Assembly (NCBI GenBank): GCA_020744425.1 | Contig: JAGMUV010000004.1 | Location: 4,154,001-4,218,000 of the forward strand | Source: Dactylonectria macrodidyma | Taxonomy: Eukaryota > Ascomycota > Sordariomycetes > Hypocreales > Nectriaceae | Direction: 5' to 3' | DNA: 64,000 nt | Part shown: positions 20,437 through 30,866 of the stretch, in pieces | Layout: each line of letters opens with the position of its first letter | Numbering within the stretch: position 1 is the stretch's first letter | Translations under genes and position numbers: made by a program | The notes under the pieces: model-generated | Seen by the model: only the letters and a program-made list of their open reading frames with translations | What the model was told of the DNA's origin: nothing | Databases searched by the model: none

Positions 20437-23358
20437 ATGGCTACCTCAGGTAGTGTCTTCTCCGACACGCTGCAGGAGATCACCAACACCAAACTCGACG
20501 AGCTGTCCAAGCGGCGCTCCCGCTTCGAGCTGGCAAAGTCGATGATCTTGGATGCCATCCAAGAAGAGACTGATGCTGTCAAGCGTCTCGGACTTCTGAG
20601 CAGCGGCGTCAAGACCTGCTTCGCTATCAAGCTCGACAAGGCCGGCAAGGTCATCGCCAAGCAGACAAAGCATGCACGGCTAGAAACTGAGCTAAAGAAC
20701 CTCGACCGCTTCCTCCCGCAAGCTCGGTGCGATCCGTCCATCTCGACGAAGATGCTAGACCGCTGGGAGCAGTCTCTCCTTTCTCACTTGAACACGCAGT
20801 CCCTCAAGTTCCAGTACGCCTCGCTTTACGGGCAGCTCGTCACCGAGTGGCTTTCCGGCGACAAGGAGGAGGAGAGCGCTGCTGGTGACGATGTCGAGAT
20901 GGGCGAAACTTTTGAGGATGTCGGCGATGCTGCCAAGCTAGAGTCTAGGATGGAATGGGAGAAGATGGTGTTTGAGCCTCCCAATGTGAATGAAGCGGCC
21001 CTCAGCCAGTATCTCGACCGTCTTTTTGGAGCTGGCAACGAAGAAAAGAAGCCGATTCGTAGCGCTTTGGAGAGACTCCGGGAGGAAGTAACCGATTTCG
21101 AGGCAGAGATGGCCTTGCCAACCCAATTCGACATTGCCTCTCTCCGATGGGTCATCCGAGGCCTCCACTCTTCAGACCTGCTCTCCGATGAGAAGCGCGA
21201 GGTCTTGAAGGACTTTGAGAGCAACACCATCATCCTCAACGAAATCGCGGACGTCCTCAACATGCGGATGAGCGCTCTGCGCTCGTGGGCTTGGTGTTCT
21301 GATACCCCGGTCATGGTGGAGATGCGACGCAAGATTAGCGGCATCTACAACATCCATATGCACGAGGATCTTCTCCAGGCCATCTTTCTTCAGTACATTG
21401 GCGTGAAATGGAGCGTGTTCTTCAAAAGGGTCTTCAAAGAGTTCCGTTGCTCCAAAGACGCATGGAAGTCGCCACGCAAAGATATGCCCAAAGCTGCCAA
21501 ACAGCGACTCGGGTACTACCTCGGGCCGCTCTCGCGTTCTCCATGCCTCCAGGCTGCCCGAGCTAGGATCAACTTCAAGAAGTACTTCATGGCACAGCTC
21601 CTGGACGATGAGAAACAGTCGACAGACACAGCAGACGGGGAAGTCGAGGCCGAGTATGAGCAGTTTGCACCGGAGAGCCTCAAACGTAGAGCAGGTGCGG
21701 GCATGCCGGTTCAGGCGCCTCGAGTATCTCTTGCATCCAAGGCTTGTCGGAAAATGGCGGCTCCCGCTGTTATGAAGGTGGCATCGTTTGGGGAAGATGA
21801 CGATGACTATGACACCGATGACGAGGACGAAGACGAAGAGGACGAAAAGCACAACCCCATGGCGCTCAAGCAGGACTTGCTTCACTTGTTGTCTACGGAA
21901 ATCACAATCAACAAACGCCTCTACGGCGAGATGACGGCCTTCCATTCCGTCTTTGAGAGTTGGAACCCCCGGCTGCCGCATGCGACTATCTGCATCGTTC
22001 TTAAATACCTAGGCGTCTCAGAGACTTGGCTTGGCTTCTTTACCAAGTTTCTGCTCGCGCCTCTCAAGTTTGTCGACGACAACATGGACGCGCCGGCACG
22101 TACGCGCCGTCGAGGCACTCCCGCTTCGCACGTCCTCAGCGACGTCTTTGGAGAGACGACGCTGTTCTGCCTAGACTTTGCCATCAACCAGTCGACCTCT
22201 GGGGGCCTATTGTGGCGTATCCATGACGATGTCTGGTTCTGGTCCCGGGACCATGGCGTCGCGGTGCAAGCGTGGAAGACGGTGAGTGACTTTGCTAAGG
22301 TCACCGGCACGGAGATCAATTCGGCCAAGACCGGGACTGTTAGAGTGCCAAACGAAGCCAACAAGATCCTGACAATCGATGAAACCCTGCCCGTTGGTGA
22401 GATCCGCTGGGGTTTCTTACGTCTGTCCCCCCAAAACGGCAGGTTCGAGATCGATCAAGCCATGGTAGACGCGCACATAGACGAGCTGCACAAGCAGCTA
22501 CACGACAAACCCAAGAGCATCTTCTCCTTTATCCAAACGTGGAACACGTACGCGGCGACCTTCTTCACGTCCAACTTTGGCAAGGCAGCCAACTGCTTCG
22601 GCCGCGAGCACGTCGACAACATGCTCGCCACGCATGAGCGCATCCAGCGACACGTCTTCTCCAGGCTGCCCGGCGATGGCGACGAGAAGGTCTCAAGCAT
22701 CGCCGAGTACCTCAAGAAAGCTCTCAAGCAGCGCTTCGGCATTGAGGATGTCCCGGACGGCTACTTGTACTTTCCCATGGAGCTGGGCGGCCTGGACCTG
22801 CAGTCGCCGTTCATCTCGTTGTTGCAGATTCGAGACGAAGTGCCCGAGTCGCCGTCGGATCTACTAGATGCTCTTGAGAAAGCAGAGCGTGACGCGTATG
22901 AGCGCTCCAAGACGGAGTTCCTCGAGGGCAACACTAGACATCAGCGATACGCCCTCGACGACCCAGACTGGGAGCCCGAGTCAGCCCACGACAAGTCAAC
23001 TTTCATGCCTTTCTCCGAGTACACGCTGTACCGCGAAGAGTACAGCTTCGACCACTACAACGAGGGCACGCGGCTGCACGACGTGTTCCGCGCACTGATG
23101 AAACGACCTTCCGACAAGAGCATCGACCCGGATGACAACACCATCTGGACGGCGCACAATCAGCTCGCCGGGCAGGCGAGCCTACGTGGCATCACGAGTC
23201 ACTGGCATAGCATGGATCCATACTGGAAGTGGACATCTATGATGTACGGTCCTGAGATTGTGGATCGCTTTGGGGGGTTGAACATTGTCGATCCGGGTTT
23301 GTTGCCTATGGGCATGGTGAAGATGTTTAGGGATAAGAGGGTTAAGTGGCAGGGTTAG
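20437..23358 (+). CDS. rvt: rvt-type reverse-transcriptase-related cellular gene
   Basis: Single-exon 973-aa protein of the rvt class, single-copy cellular genes derived from reverse transcriptases that are not carried on mobile elements. The N-terminal ~150 residues are helical and coiled-coil-like (LQEITNTKLDELSKRRSRFE). The RT palm occupies roughly residues 490-670. It shows LPHATICIVLKYLGV (from 513), the GTPASHVLSDVFGE segment (from 560), the catalytic pair in LLWRIHDDVWFW (Asp597-Asp598), the KVTGTEINSAKTGTV motif-D region and a WGFLRLSPQNGRF grip-like region. A strongly acidic insert (about 453-473) precedes the palm. A long C-terminal extension follows, as usual in rvt proteins. No integrase, RNase H, endonuclease, LTR or target-site duplication was seen. 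Family members are reported to polymerise nucleotides; the biological role is unresolved. Confidence 0.88.
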   Translation: MATSGSVFSDTLQEITNTKLDELSKRRSRFELAKSMILDAIQEETDAVKRLGLLSSGVKTCFAIKLDKAGKVIAKQTKHARLETELKNLDRFLPQARCDPSISTKMLDRWEQSLLSHLNTQSLKFQYASLYGQLVTEWLSGDKEEESAAGDDVEMGETFEDVGDAAKLESRMEWEKMVFEPPNVNEAALSQYLDRLFGAGNEEKKPIRSALERLREEVTDFEAEMALPTQFDIASLRWVIRGLHSSDLLSDEKREVLKDFESNTIILNEIADVLNMRMSALRSWAWCSDTPVMVEMRRKISGIYNIHMHEDLLQAIFLQYIGVKWSVFFKRVFKEFRCSKDAWKSPRKDMPKAAKQRLGYYLGPLSRSPCLQAARARINFKKYFMAQLLDDEKQSTDTADGEVEAEYEQFAPESLKRRAGAGMPVQAPRVSLASKACRKMAAPAVMKVASFGEDDDDYDTDDEDEDEEDEKHNPMALKQDLLHLLSTEITINKRLYGEMTAFHSVFESWNPRLPHATICIVLKYLGVSETWLGFFTKFLLAPLKFVDDNMDAPARTRRRGTPASHVLSDVFGETTLFCLDFAINQSTSGGLLWRIHDDVWFWSRDHGVAVQAWKTVSDFAKVTGTEINSAKTGTVRVPNEANKILTIDETLPVGEIRWGFLRLSPQNGRFEIDQAMVDAHIDELHKQLHDKPKSIFSFIQTWNTYAATFFTSNFGKAANCFGREHVDNMLATHERIQRHVFSRLPGDGDEKVSSIAEYLKKALKQRFGIEDVPDGYLYFPMELGGLDLQSPFISLLQIRDEVPESPSDLLDALEKAERDAYERSKTEFLEGNTRHQRYALDDPDWEPESAHDKSTFMPFSEYTLYREEYSFDHYNEGTRLHDVFRALMKRPSDKSIDPDDNTIWTAHNQLAGQASLRGITSHWHSMDPYWKWTSMMYGPEIVDRFGGLNIVDPGLLPMGMVKMFRDKRVKWQG

Positions 23359-25306
23359 CTTATATAGGGTTTAGGAGGTCGAGAGAACTAGAGGGGAATT
23401 CGACGTGTCTAAATTGCAAATTACATTGTGTGAGTTGGCATGTCCGGAGAATAGAAGTGGATGAGGTGAATTCAGATTCTTACTCCCGACCTCTATTAAG
23501 GTCAGGTTGCAACATCAAGTTGTTTTCTTAGCGATGTAGTTACGATCTAGGCTGAGTAGGAATAGACGTGAATACATCTTATCTACTCTCACCTTGAAGG
23601 TTTTCTTGAATCCAGTCTTCATAACTACGTGAAATAACTAACCCATGATCCATTCTTGTCGGACCTATTCATCCGGTTGACCTAAGCATCTCGTATAGGG
23701 TAGACCTGCCACGTCGACGAGCACTGACCGGTAGGGTCGCTTGACCTGCATATAGATAGATGCGCTAACTATTATAGTACAGTTTCTAGGATAATATTAC
23801 GGATTGCTAGAAACAGACTTCAGGGTGTACCTGATGAAATAGGATACGAGGTCTTGTTTCCATAATCATGAGGCCTCCCGGTGTATCACCTTATTCACTA
23901 CGCTTCAACCTCAATAACGGAAGCACATTGCCCTTGGAAGCTAGCTCCTTGCGATGTAATATTCAGTGCGTAGGCACAACATAAAATCAGATGTTCGAAA
24001 TGAACATACTATCATTACAAATGTAGGGTAAGTTATCTTGAGAGATGGCGAATGAATGAGCCCTGTTCAGTGAGCCGTTTTCTCCAACATGGAGCACAGC
24101 GCTTACAGTGGGGCGTGTTGCACCAACCATACCCTGACCGCTTGCAACATGGATCATGCATAACAGAATCTTAAATCACAGCTAAACCCATTTAAATAAA
24201 TCATACGACTCCAACGTTTCAAAGCTCCGGGATGGCTTTTTGGTCAATCAAGTGAAGAACTGCCTCGAAATGACTGGCACAAAGGCTTCAATATTGCAGC
24301 AACTTCCTTCATTATAGCCATAACTCACAATGCAAGTTTGCCCAGGCTGAATACATCGAACACCATGCTTTCTTTGCACAATCTAAGATTCATCTGTGCA
24401 TGCTTAGGTGGTTCTGGTAAGCTTCCATTGACCCGAACCTTGCCAAACCCAGCCCTAGCGTCAGCAACGGTGTCGCCTCCATGTAACCACTTTGTGGTCT
24501 AATCGTCGACGGCGTCCGCCGAAACGCCCCCGGAGCTATCGCCGAGTTATTTCTCCTCTGCGTGGAGTTGAGCCCATGGTGTGGACTTGGACCCCCGTGC
24601 GTCCCTTCCCCTCACTGACTCGCACCCCGCGCAGTCCAATGCTGTGGGGTATCGTGGGTCTAGAATGCTGGGGGGATGCTAGGAGTTGTAGATGGATGCT
24701 GGGGTCATCCGGGGGAACGTCCGATGGGCAAAGCCTTTTGGCAGCGGATCCGGGGGAAGCGCCGGGACGTGTCTTGAGTGCCATGAGCCTCGAGTTGGGG
24801 AACTGCAAGGATGGGTACTTAATAACGGGGCTGTCATTGGCCAGTACTCCGTGGCATTTAGAGTCCGTGGAGATCCATGTCAGAGTTGGTCTTGATGATA
24901 CCCAATGGTACATCGCTCACTCACGACCCTGCCAAAGCTGCCTACACTCCCACTCACAACTCCAAGTCCTTCCGGGTACCACTGCTCGAGCCATGTAAGT
25001 GTGGAGAAGAGCATGGAAGCTCACGATGTTGCATCTCCAAGATTTCGGAACCAGTTCTAGGCCCCCAGTTTAAGCAACCCCCTAGCTCGGAGTTTGGTCC
25101 TGCGACTCTCCAAGACCGGTTCCCCGTGGGGAAGTCGGGGTCACGGACGTTCAGCATCCAGAGACTTATCTAGATATATAAAGGTCCCCGGATCCGCCAT
25201 GAATGTCACTCCATCTTCTGCAATCTGCATCTGCATCTTCACTTGCATCTGATCCTTCCAAACAGAAGCATCCTTTTCTACAAAGACTCCACTACTTTGC
25301 TTCATC
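23359..25306. other. Long gene-poor spacer
   Basis: Nearly 2 kb without a supported gene. 23.4-24.4 kb is AT-rich with scattered stops. 24.5-25.1 kb is GC-richer and has an open plus-strand frame of 168 codons, but it has no motif and overlaps frames on both strands. The last 130 bases form the MFS gene promoter. Confidence 0.5.
25175..25182 (+). promoter_or_regulatory. TATA box of the MFS transporter gene
   Basis: TATATAAA lies 132 bp before the start codon at 25307. It is followed by a CT-rich leader with repeated TGCATCT units (around 25217-25250). Confidence 0.6.
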
Positions 25307-26927
25307 ATGGTTCACGAAGTCGATCTCGAGCGGCCCGAGAGCCTCTCCGACGCAAAGCCCGCTCACCAGGAATTTGAGCGCGTCCAGAGACTGGATGACC
25401 TCCCTGATCCTGACGTGGGTAAGAGTGACGAGGAGCGCGCTGCCATTGTATGTTCCCTTGACGTCCTTCAAGTGCCCGAATAAATACTAATTAGTGGGTT
25501 GATGTAGGATAAGAAGTTGATGCGCAAAGTCGACTGGATGCTCATCCCCTGGCTCTCACTCCTGTAAGTCGTCAGTTTAGAAGTCTGACTCGTCTCTAAT
25601 AGTCTACAGCTATCTCCTCTCGTTCCTCGACCGAACCAACATCGGAAACGCCCGTCTCGCCGGCATGGAAGAAGATCTCGGCATGTCCGGCAGGGACTAT
25701 AACCTCTCATTGACTATCTTCTTCATCACCTATGCCCTCTTCGAGCCTTTGACCAATACCCTTCTTAAACGCCTTACGCCCCGTATCTTCTTTACCGGAA
25801 TCATCATCACCTGGGGCGTTATTATGACCCTCATGGGCCTCGTTAAGAACTTTTCAGGTCTCCTCGCGGCGCGGTTCTTCCTAGGTATCGCCGAGGCAGG
25901 TCTATTTCCCGGCGTCAACTACTATCTCTCGTGTTGGTACAAGGGATCCGAGATCGGTGTTCGATCCGCACTGTTTTTCTCGGCTGCCGCAATCGCCGGC
26001 TCCTTCGGAGGGCTGTTGGCTGCGGCCATCGCCAAGATGGATGGCATCAGCGGCATGCCCGGATGGGCTTGGATTTTTATCATCGAGGGTCTTGCGACCT
26101 TAGCGATCGGTCTCGGATGCTGGTGGATGGTCTTCGACTGGCCAGAAACGGCAAGCTTCCTTTCCGCCGATGACAAGGTCCGAATCCAACGACGCATCCT
26201 TGCGGACAAGCAGGCTCCCACGGCTGAAGATTTCGACAAGAGACACATCTACAGCGCTCTCCGAGACTGGAAGACCTACGGCTACATGGTCATCTATATG
26301 GGCTGCCTGATCCCGCTTTACGCCTTCTCGTTGTTCCTGCCGACTATTCTTCGCGGTATGAACTATACGGGAACGCACGCCCAGCTTCTAAGCGTGCCGC
26401 CCTACGCTGTCGCCGCCGTTTGTACTGTTTCTATCGGCTTCTTCGCGGATAGAACGCGCTGGAGAGGATATTGCAACATCGGCGTTGTCCTAGTTGGTAT
26501 CTCTGGCTTTGTCATGCTGATCTCATCTTCCAATCCCAAGATCCAATATGCGGGGACTTTCCTCGGCGCTGCGGGAATCTATCCGACTATTGCCAACACG
26601 CTCTCTTGGGTCATTAACAACACCGAAGGATCCCTCAAGCGTGCCGTCACTCTTGGCATGGTCGTAGGCTGGGGCAACCTTACGGGCGTGGTGTCGTCCA
26701 ACATTTTCCTAGTGCAGGAGTCTCCGCGCTTCTGGACCGGCCACGGCGTCATTTTGGCGAGCCAATGTCTGTTCCTGCTCGGCGGATCCGTCTTTATGCA
26801 CCTCATGTTGCGCTCAGAAAATAAGAAGCGCGCGAACGGTGGTATGGATGAGAAGTGGGCGGCCATGTCGCAGGAACAACAGTGGTTTAGCGGTGATAAG
26901 CGCCCCGATTTTATCTACACGCTGTAG
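25307..26927 (+). CDS. MFS transporter, anion:cation symporter (Dal5/Tna1-like) family
   Basis: Model join(25307..25447, 25508..25563, 25610..26927), 504 aa. The introns (60 and 46 bp) have GTATGT/GTAAGT donors and in-phase joins, reconstructing WMLIPWLSLLYLLSFLDRTN. The family hallmark LDRTNIGNARLAGM, the LKRLTPRIFF cytoplasmic loop and FLGIAEAGLFPGVNYYLSCW are all present. Twelve hydrophobic segments can be counted, with a central soluble loop (DDKVRIQRRILADKQ). The protein should import a small organic anion (allantoate, nicotinate or other vitamin/carboxylate) across the plasma membrane with protons. The substrate is not deducible. The cytosolic N-terminus is acidic. A Zn2Cys6 regulator follows on the same strand and may control it (inference). 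Confidence 0.9.
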
Positions 26928-27965
26928 ATGGGATGTCTCTCGGTGTTGAAATAGTAGTTATCATTACATAGGATAAGAATGAGTCTTTGTTGGATAACGC
27001 TCTGTCGTTTCGTCTCTATTGAGGTCTGTCTTCGCAGGAGTGGGGTTCCCAGCTCTTGATACTAGTCACCTTAGGCAACTGTGAAAGCATTGGGTTTAAA
27101 AATGCTTGAATGTGAAGAAAACTGTGTTATTTTGACTTTGTGATAGCAGCAACTCGCCCTCGATGGGGTGGACAGCCAACTTAGAAGGAGATACTAGTCA
27201 CTTGCTCTCAGCCCAAATATCTACCTCGTAGCATAGGCTTAGGGTATTTCGTAAATTGAATTGCCGTGGTTTTCGTCTTTTTCGGCCTGCGTAAATATTT
27301 GTCTTCCCAGCTGTCGTTATTGGTCATTTGCTCTTCATCGCCTGTCGCAGCAACCTCTGGCATTGGTGTTGACGGCATCGTAACTTCAATTGCAGTGATC
27401 TCGGTTATTCCGAGTTGTCTTTCCAGCTTCCAATACCACTTGCTCTTACGCATCAATCGCCGCAACCCGCGGCACCGGCGTTGACTGTTTCAACCCCTCA
27501 ACTCTTCATATCCTCAACTCCAACGATGTCCGTATCCTCAGCTCTAGTGATGTGATCTTACTAGCTCTTGATGCTGGTCACTTGCTTTGAAGAAGCATCG
27601 CCTGGTCTAGCCTGGTCTAGACTTGCCTTAGCTCGTCTCATCAACTTGAACTCACTCGCTTAGTACTTAAGTTGGCATTTTTCCACCTTCATTAGCATTA
27701 TCCAGCCTCTGATACGTGCCCCTCTCTCGCCATATCCAACGCTAACCCCTATCCGGCAACCCCTCACCCCGCACCCCGCACGGCTGGAGCAACGGTTTTC
27801 CGCAACTCCGAGCCTAAGGTAGCTTAGCCTTTGGGCATCGTCTGGCTTCTCTCAAAACTTCCTACTTCAAAGTTCCCACCCTTTTAACAGGCGCCTCGAA
27901 ACGCGTATCTATTGACGCCTTAGCAACTTTAGCCTCGTAGATTTGAGGTAGGATTATGCGCCGTC
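26928..27965. other. Intergenic region with three copies of a short dispersed motif
   Basis: No gene supported. The motif GAT(A/G)CT(A/G)GTCAC(C/T)T occurs three times: near 27058, 27190 and 27570, the first and third inside a shared AGCTCTTGAT context. A short tandem GCCTGGTCTA duplication lies near 27600-27620. Confidence 0.5.
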
Positions 27966-30123
27966 ATGTCCAAGAGACCCTGGCCCAGTACGGAAAACAA
28001 CGCTCCCGAGGACACTGTGAGTTGATCTACCCCTCGCCTAATGTCTAGGAAACTGATGGTCATCAGCGTCCACCTCCCCCTCCCACTCGTAGAGCTCCGT
28101 CTAGACCTACACCGCATAGCGGCTTAGGTGCCAGTAGCAACGACTTCGACGCCGATGACCCGCCTCTTCCTCTCGTATCGAGGAAGATTAAGGCTTGTTC
28201 TAAATGTCGGAAGCACAAGGTAAAGCCCCCATGGCGACTCATTGATGGAGACATGACAAAATCTAACAAGATGAATAGATCAAATGCATCATAGACGATG
28301 ACGGCCCGCCATGTCGCAGGTGTGCGGAAAAGAAACTTAATTGTGTCATGAGCAAGAGTCTACAGACCATTCTCGATGAGAAATCACAGCAAGTCTACCA
28401 TAACACTACTTCATACCGTCGTTAACCAGACCTAGGTTCTCTGAGTCCGTTGTGCAGGATCTCGAGCAGATGCATGAAATCCTCAAACAGCTTGCCAGCA
28501 AAGCCGGACTCCCACCAATCCCCCCACTCAAGACTCCATCTCAGGAGTCGAGCACCTCAGCCCAGAAAACCCAATCCGTTCCCTCGCCATACGACCAGCC
28601 TGGCCCATCTTGCGACAGCTCACCAAAATCTATGCCCGAGGATGCCGGCCTTCCCCACGTCCCTATTCGCTCACTCTACACCCTGACTAAGCTGAGAGCC
28701 TTGCGATCACCAGATGATGACGATCCGCAGAATGGCCAGTTTGACGACTTTATTTCTCGTGGCTCGATATCCGTGGCCGACGCGGAAAAGCTCTTCAACT
28801 TCTATCGGACCCGTCTAGAGCCTTATATTTACCAAACTGGATGCCCTTATAAATCGTTGGATGAGGTTCGAGCTAAGAGCCCTGCCTTGACTGCTGCCAC
28901 TCTCACCGTCGCCGCACTCCATGACTCAAAATCCGACACTCTCTACGGCGTATGCAGTTCTGAATTCCGCCGCCTCGTTCAGCTATCCCTCTTCGATCGG
29001 CGAATTGATCGCGACTATCTTCGTGCCATGTGCGTCGCCTCGTACTGGCTCAGTGACTTGTCGTGGACCATTTCAGGCTACGCTATCCGCCGAGCCGTCG
29101 AGTTTGACCTGCACAATAGCTACCATCGTGCTGTGGAAGAGCACAGCCATGAAGATGCAGATTGTACGAGGCTCTGGTACATTCTGTACATCTGTGATCA
29201 GCAGCACGCTACCTTGTATGGACGGCCATCGCTTGTTCAGGAAGACACATCTGTTCAGGGATGGGAAGTCTTTCTCAATTCGGAAATAGCCAATGAGGAG
29301 GATAACCGTCTGCTCAGTCAAGTCGCAGTCGTAAGCATCTTGCGGGCCATTAGGGAGCTCTTCAACGTCGACAAGCGCAAGCCAATTCCTCGGGTCTACC
29401 TCAATCACATCTTTCACTTCAAGCAACAGCTTGATCAATGGTTCCAGCATTGGACAGGAAAGGTCAAAGGTAAGTCGATAACTCCGATGATCCCTTTGTT
29501 TGTCCGACTTTAACTAACAATCCACAGAACAATGGCCAGAAATTGGGTCCTTTCCTCGCAAAGGAATCATGCTCCACCACAACTTTGCGCAGCTCTACCT
29601 GTACTCCCACATCTTCCGCGGCTTATCTCAGGACCAGCCCTTCCCCTCGTACTTCCTCGACTGCGCTTCCAACGCCATCCAAGCCGCCACCACCATTGTC
29701 GATCTCATGATCAACGACCCCGACATCGCTATCGGAATTGTAGGAATGCCTTCATATGTGCACTCCATGACGGCCTTTGCGAGCATGTTCCTCACAAAGG
29801 TCACAATCATATACGGCGGCCATCTGATCGAGCGCGAGCGCGTCTACACCCTCATCGTCAGCCTTGTGCAGCAATACCGCTTGCAGCCAGCAGGGAAGTG
29901 GCATCTGCCGAAGCTGATGATTACGGGACTCGAACGGATGGCCGAGACGCTCAAGCCCGTGACGCCGGGTGGGATGAGCATGGGACCGAACATGCCCCGC
30001 GACCAGGGCAGGGATATGAACGGCAACATTTTGGGCTTGGATAACATGTTTACTGACCTGGATTGCGATGTATTGTTTAACTATGACATGAACTTTGGGC
30101 TTTCTGGGCCAAGTCAGTTATGA
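27966..30123 (+). CDS. Zn2Cys6 transcription factor with fungal-specific regulatory domain (TF2)
   Basis: Model join(27966..28016, 28067..28219, 28279..28392, 28458..29469, 29528..30123), 641 aa. The zinc cluster reads CSKCRKHK in exon 2 joined to IKCIIDDDGPPCRRC then C in exon 3, a standard CX2CX6C...CX2CX6C module split by intron 2. Intron 3 has a weak donor (GTCTAC), so that junction is the least certain; the last intron (GTAAGT donor, ACTAAC branch) is firm. Downstream lies a Pro/Ser-rich linker. The middle-homology domain contains LRAMCVASYWLSDLSW, RRAVEFDLHNSYHRAV and RLWYILYICDQQHATLYGRP. It is a nuclear regulator of unknown target; the MFS transporter upstream is the nearest candidate. 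Confidence 0.8.
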
Positions 30124-30866
30124 GGCATGAGTCCGTCAAAATGAGAAATCAAGATCGAGTCTTACTCGATCTAGAGACCCAATTTATTTCCCGTGCCTTC
30201 GATCGACATTAGTGTGCTCCTTTAACGGCCTCTTTGTTTCCGCAAGGTTTCTCTCACCTATGTATCAAAATGACGACATGGCAACAGTCCACATAATCCT
30301 AAACAGTCTGTATCATGCCGTCGCTTCCAAATCAAATTTCGATCAATCATGTCACCTGAGCAAACTGAGTCTAACATTAAACGAGGTTTTTATGTCACAG
30401 TTTCGATAAAACATAGGCTAATTACTTTGAATGATATTTGGATCCTCAATGATTAATATTGCACATATTCAACCCTGGACATGGGTCAGAATTAAAATTG
30501 AGAGTACGAGTAAATGAGTTTTAAGTTTAGTCAACTTATTTCAAACACCAAGCCATTTTGTATACACTAGCCGAGAGGCATTTGTTTGCGCTGCTCTGTC
30601 TTTCCTTCACCTCAGTTATCATATAAGGAATTTCCTCATTGCCCAATCAATGCAAAAGGTCAACAGGCGCGTGCCTCAGGCACCCAGCCTGTCGGAACAT
30701 TCCGTCTGACTGCTGCTTTATGCCTGATCTTCGTTGGGTCCCTACCCAAACTCCCTTTTGATATCTGAACTAAGCATCTGCTGCACGACCCCAGTTGTAT
30801 TCTCTCGAGTAAACCTATGGAATCTTGATACTTTTGCCTCTCTTTGCTGCGCATTCGAAACTCAGA
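30124..30866. other. Intergenic region and promoter of the vWA-protease gene
   Basis: No gene supported. It is AT-rich to about 30560. Two short palindromes lie in the proximal part (separate entry). Confidence 0.5.
30671..30704. promoter_or_regulatory. Pair of palindromes upstream of the vWA-protease gene
   Basis: GTGCC-TCA-GGCAC (30671-30683) and CGGAA-CA-TTCCG (30693-30704) sit 163-196 bp before the start codon. The second fits both a CGG-N6-CCG Zn2Cys6 site and a GAAnnTTC heat-shock-factor half-pair. Function is inferred from symmetry only. Confidence 0.4.

Noticed and set aside
20437..23358. Possibility that the RT gene is a LINE or other retrotransposon
   Set aside because: No endonuclease, RNase H, gag-like zinc knuckles, terminal repeats or poly-A tail near it; the motif layout fits the cellular rvt class.
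24492..24998. 168-codon plus-strand frame
   Set aside because: No motif, no splice support, overlapped by a minus frame of similar length; typical of a GC-richer patch.
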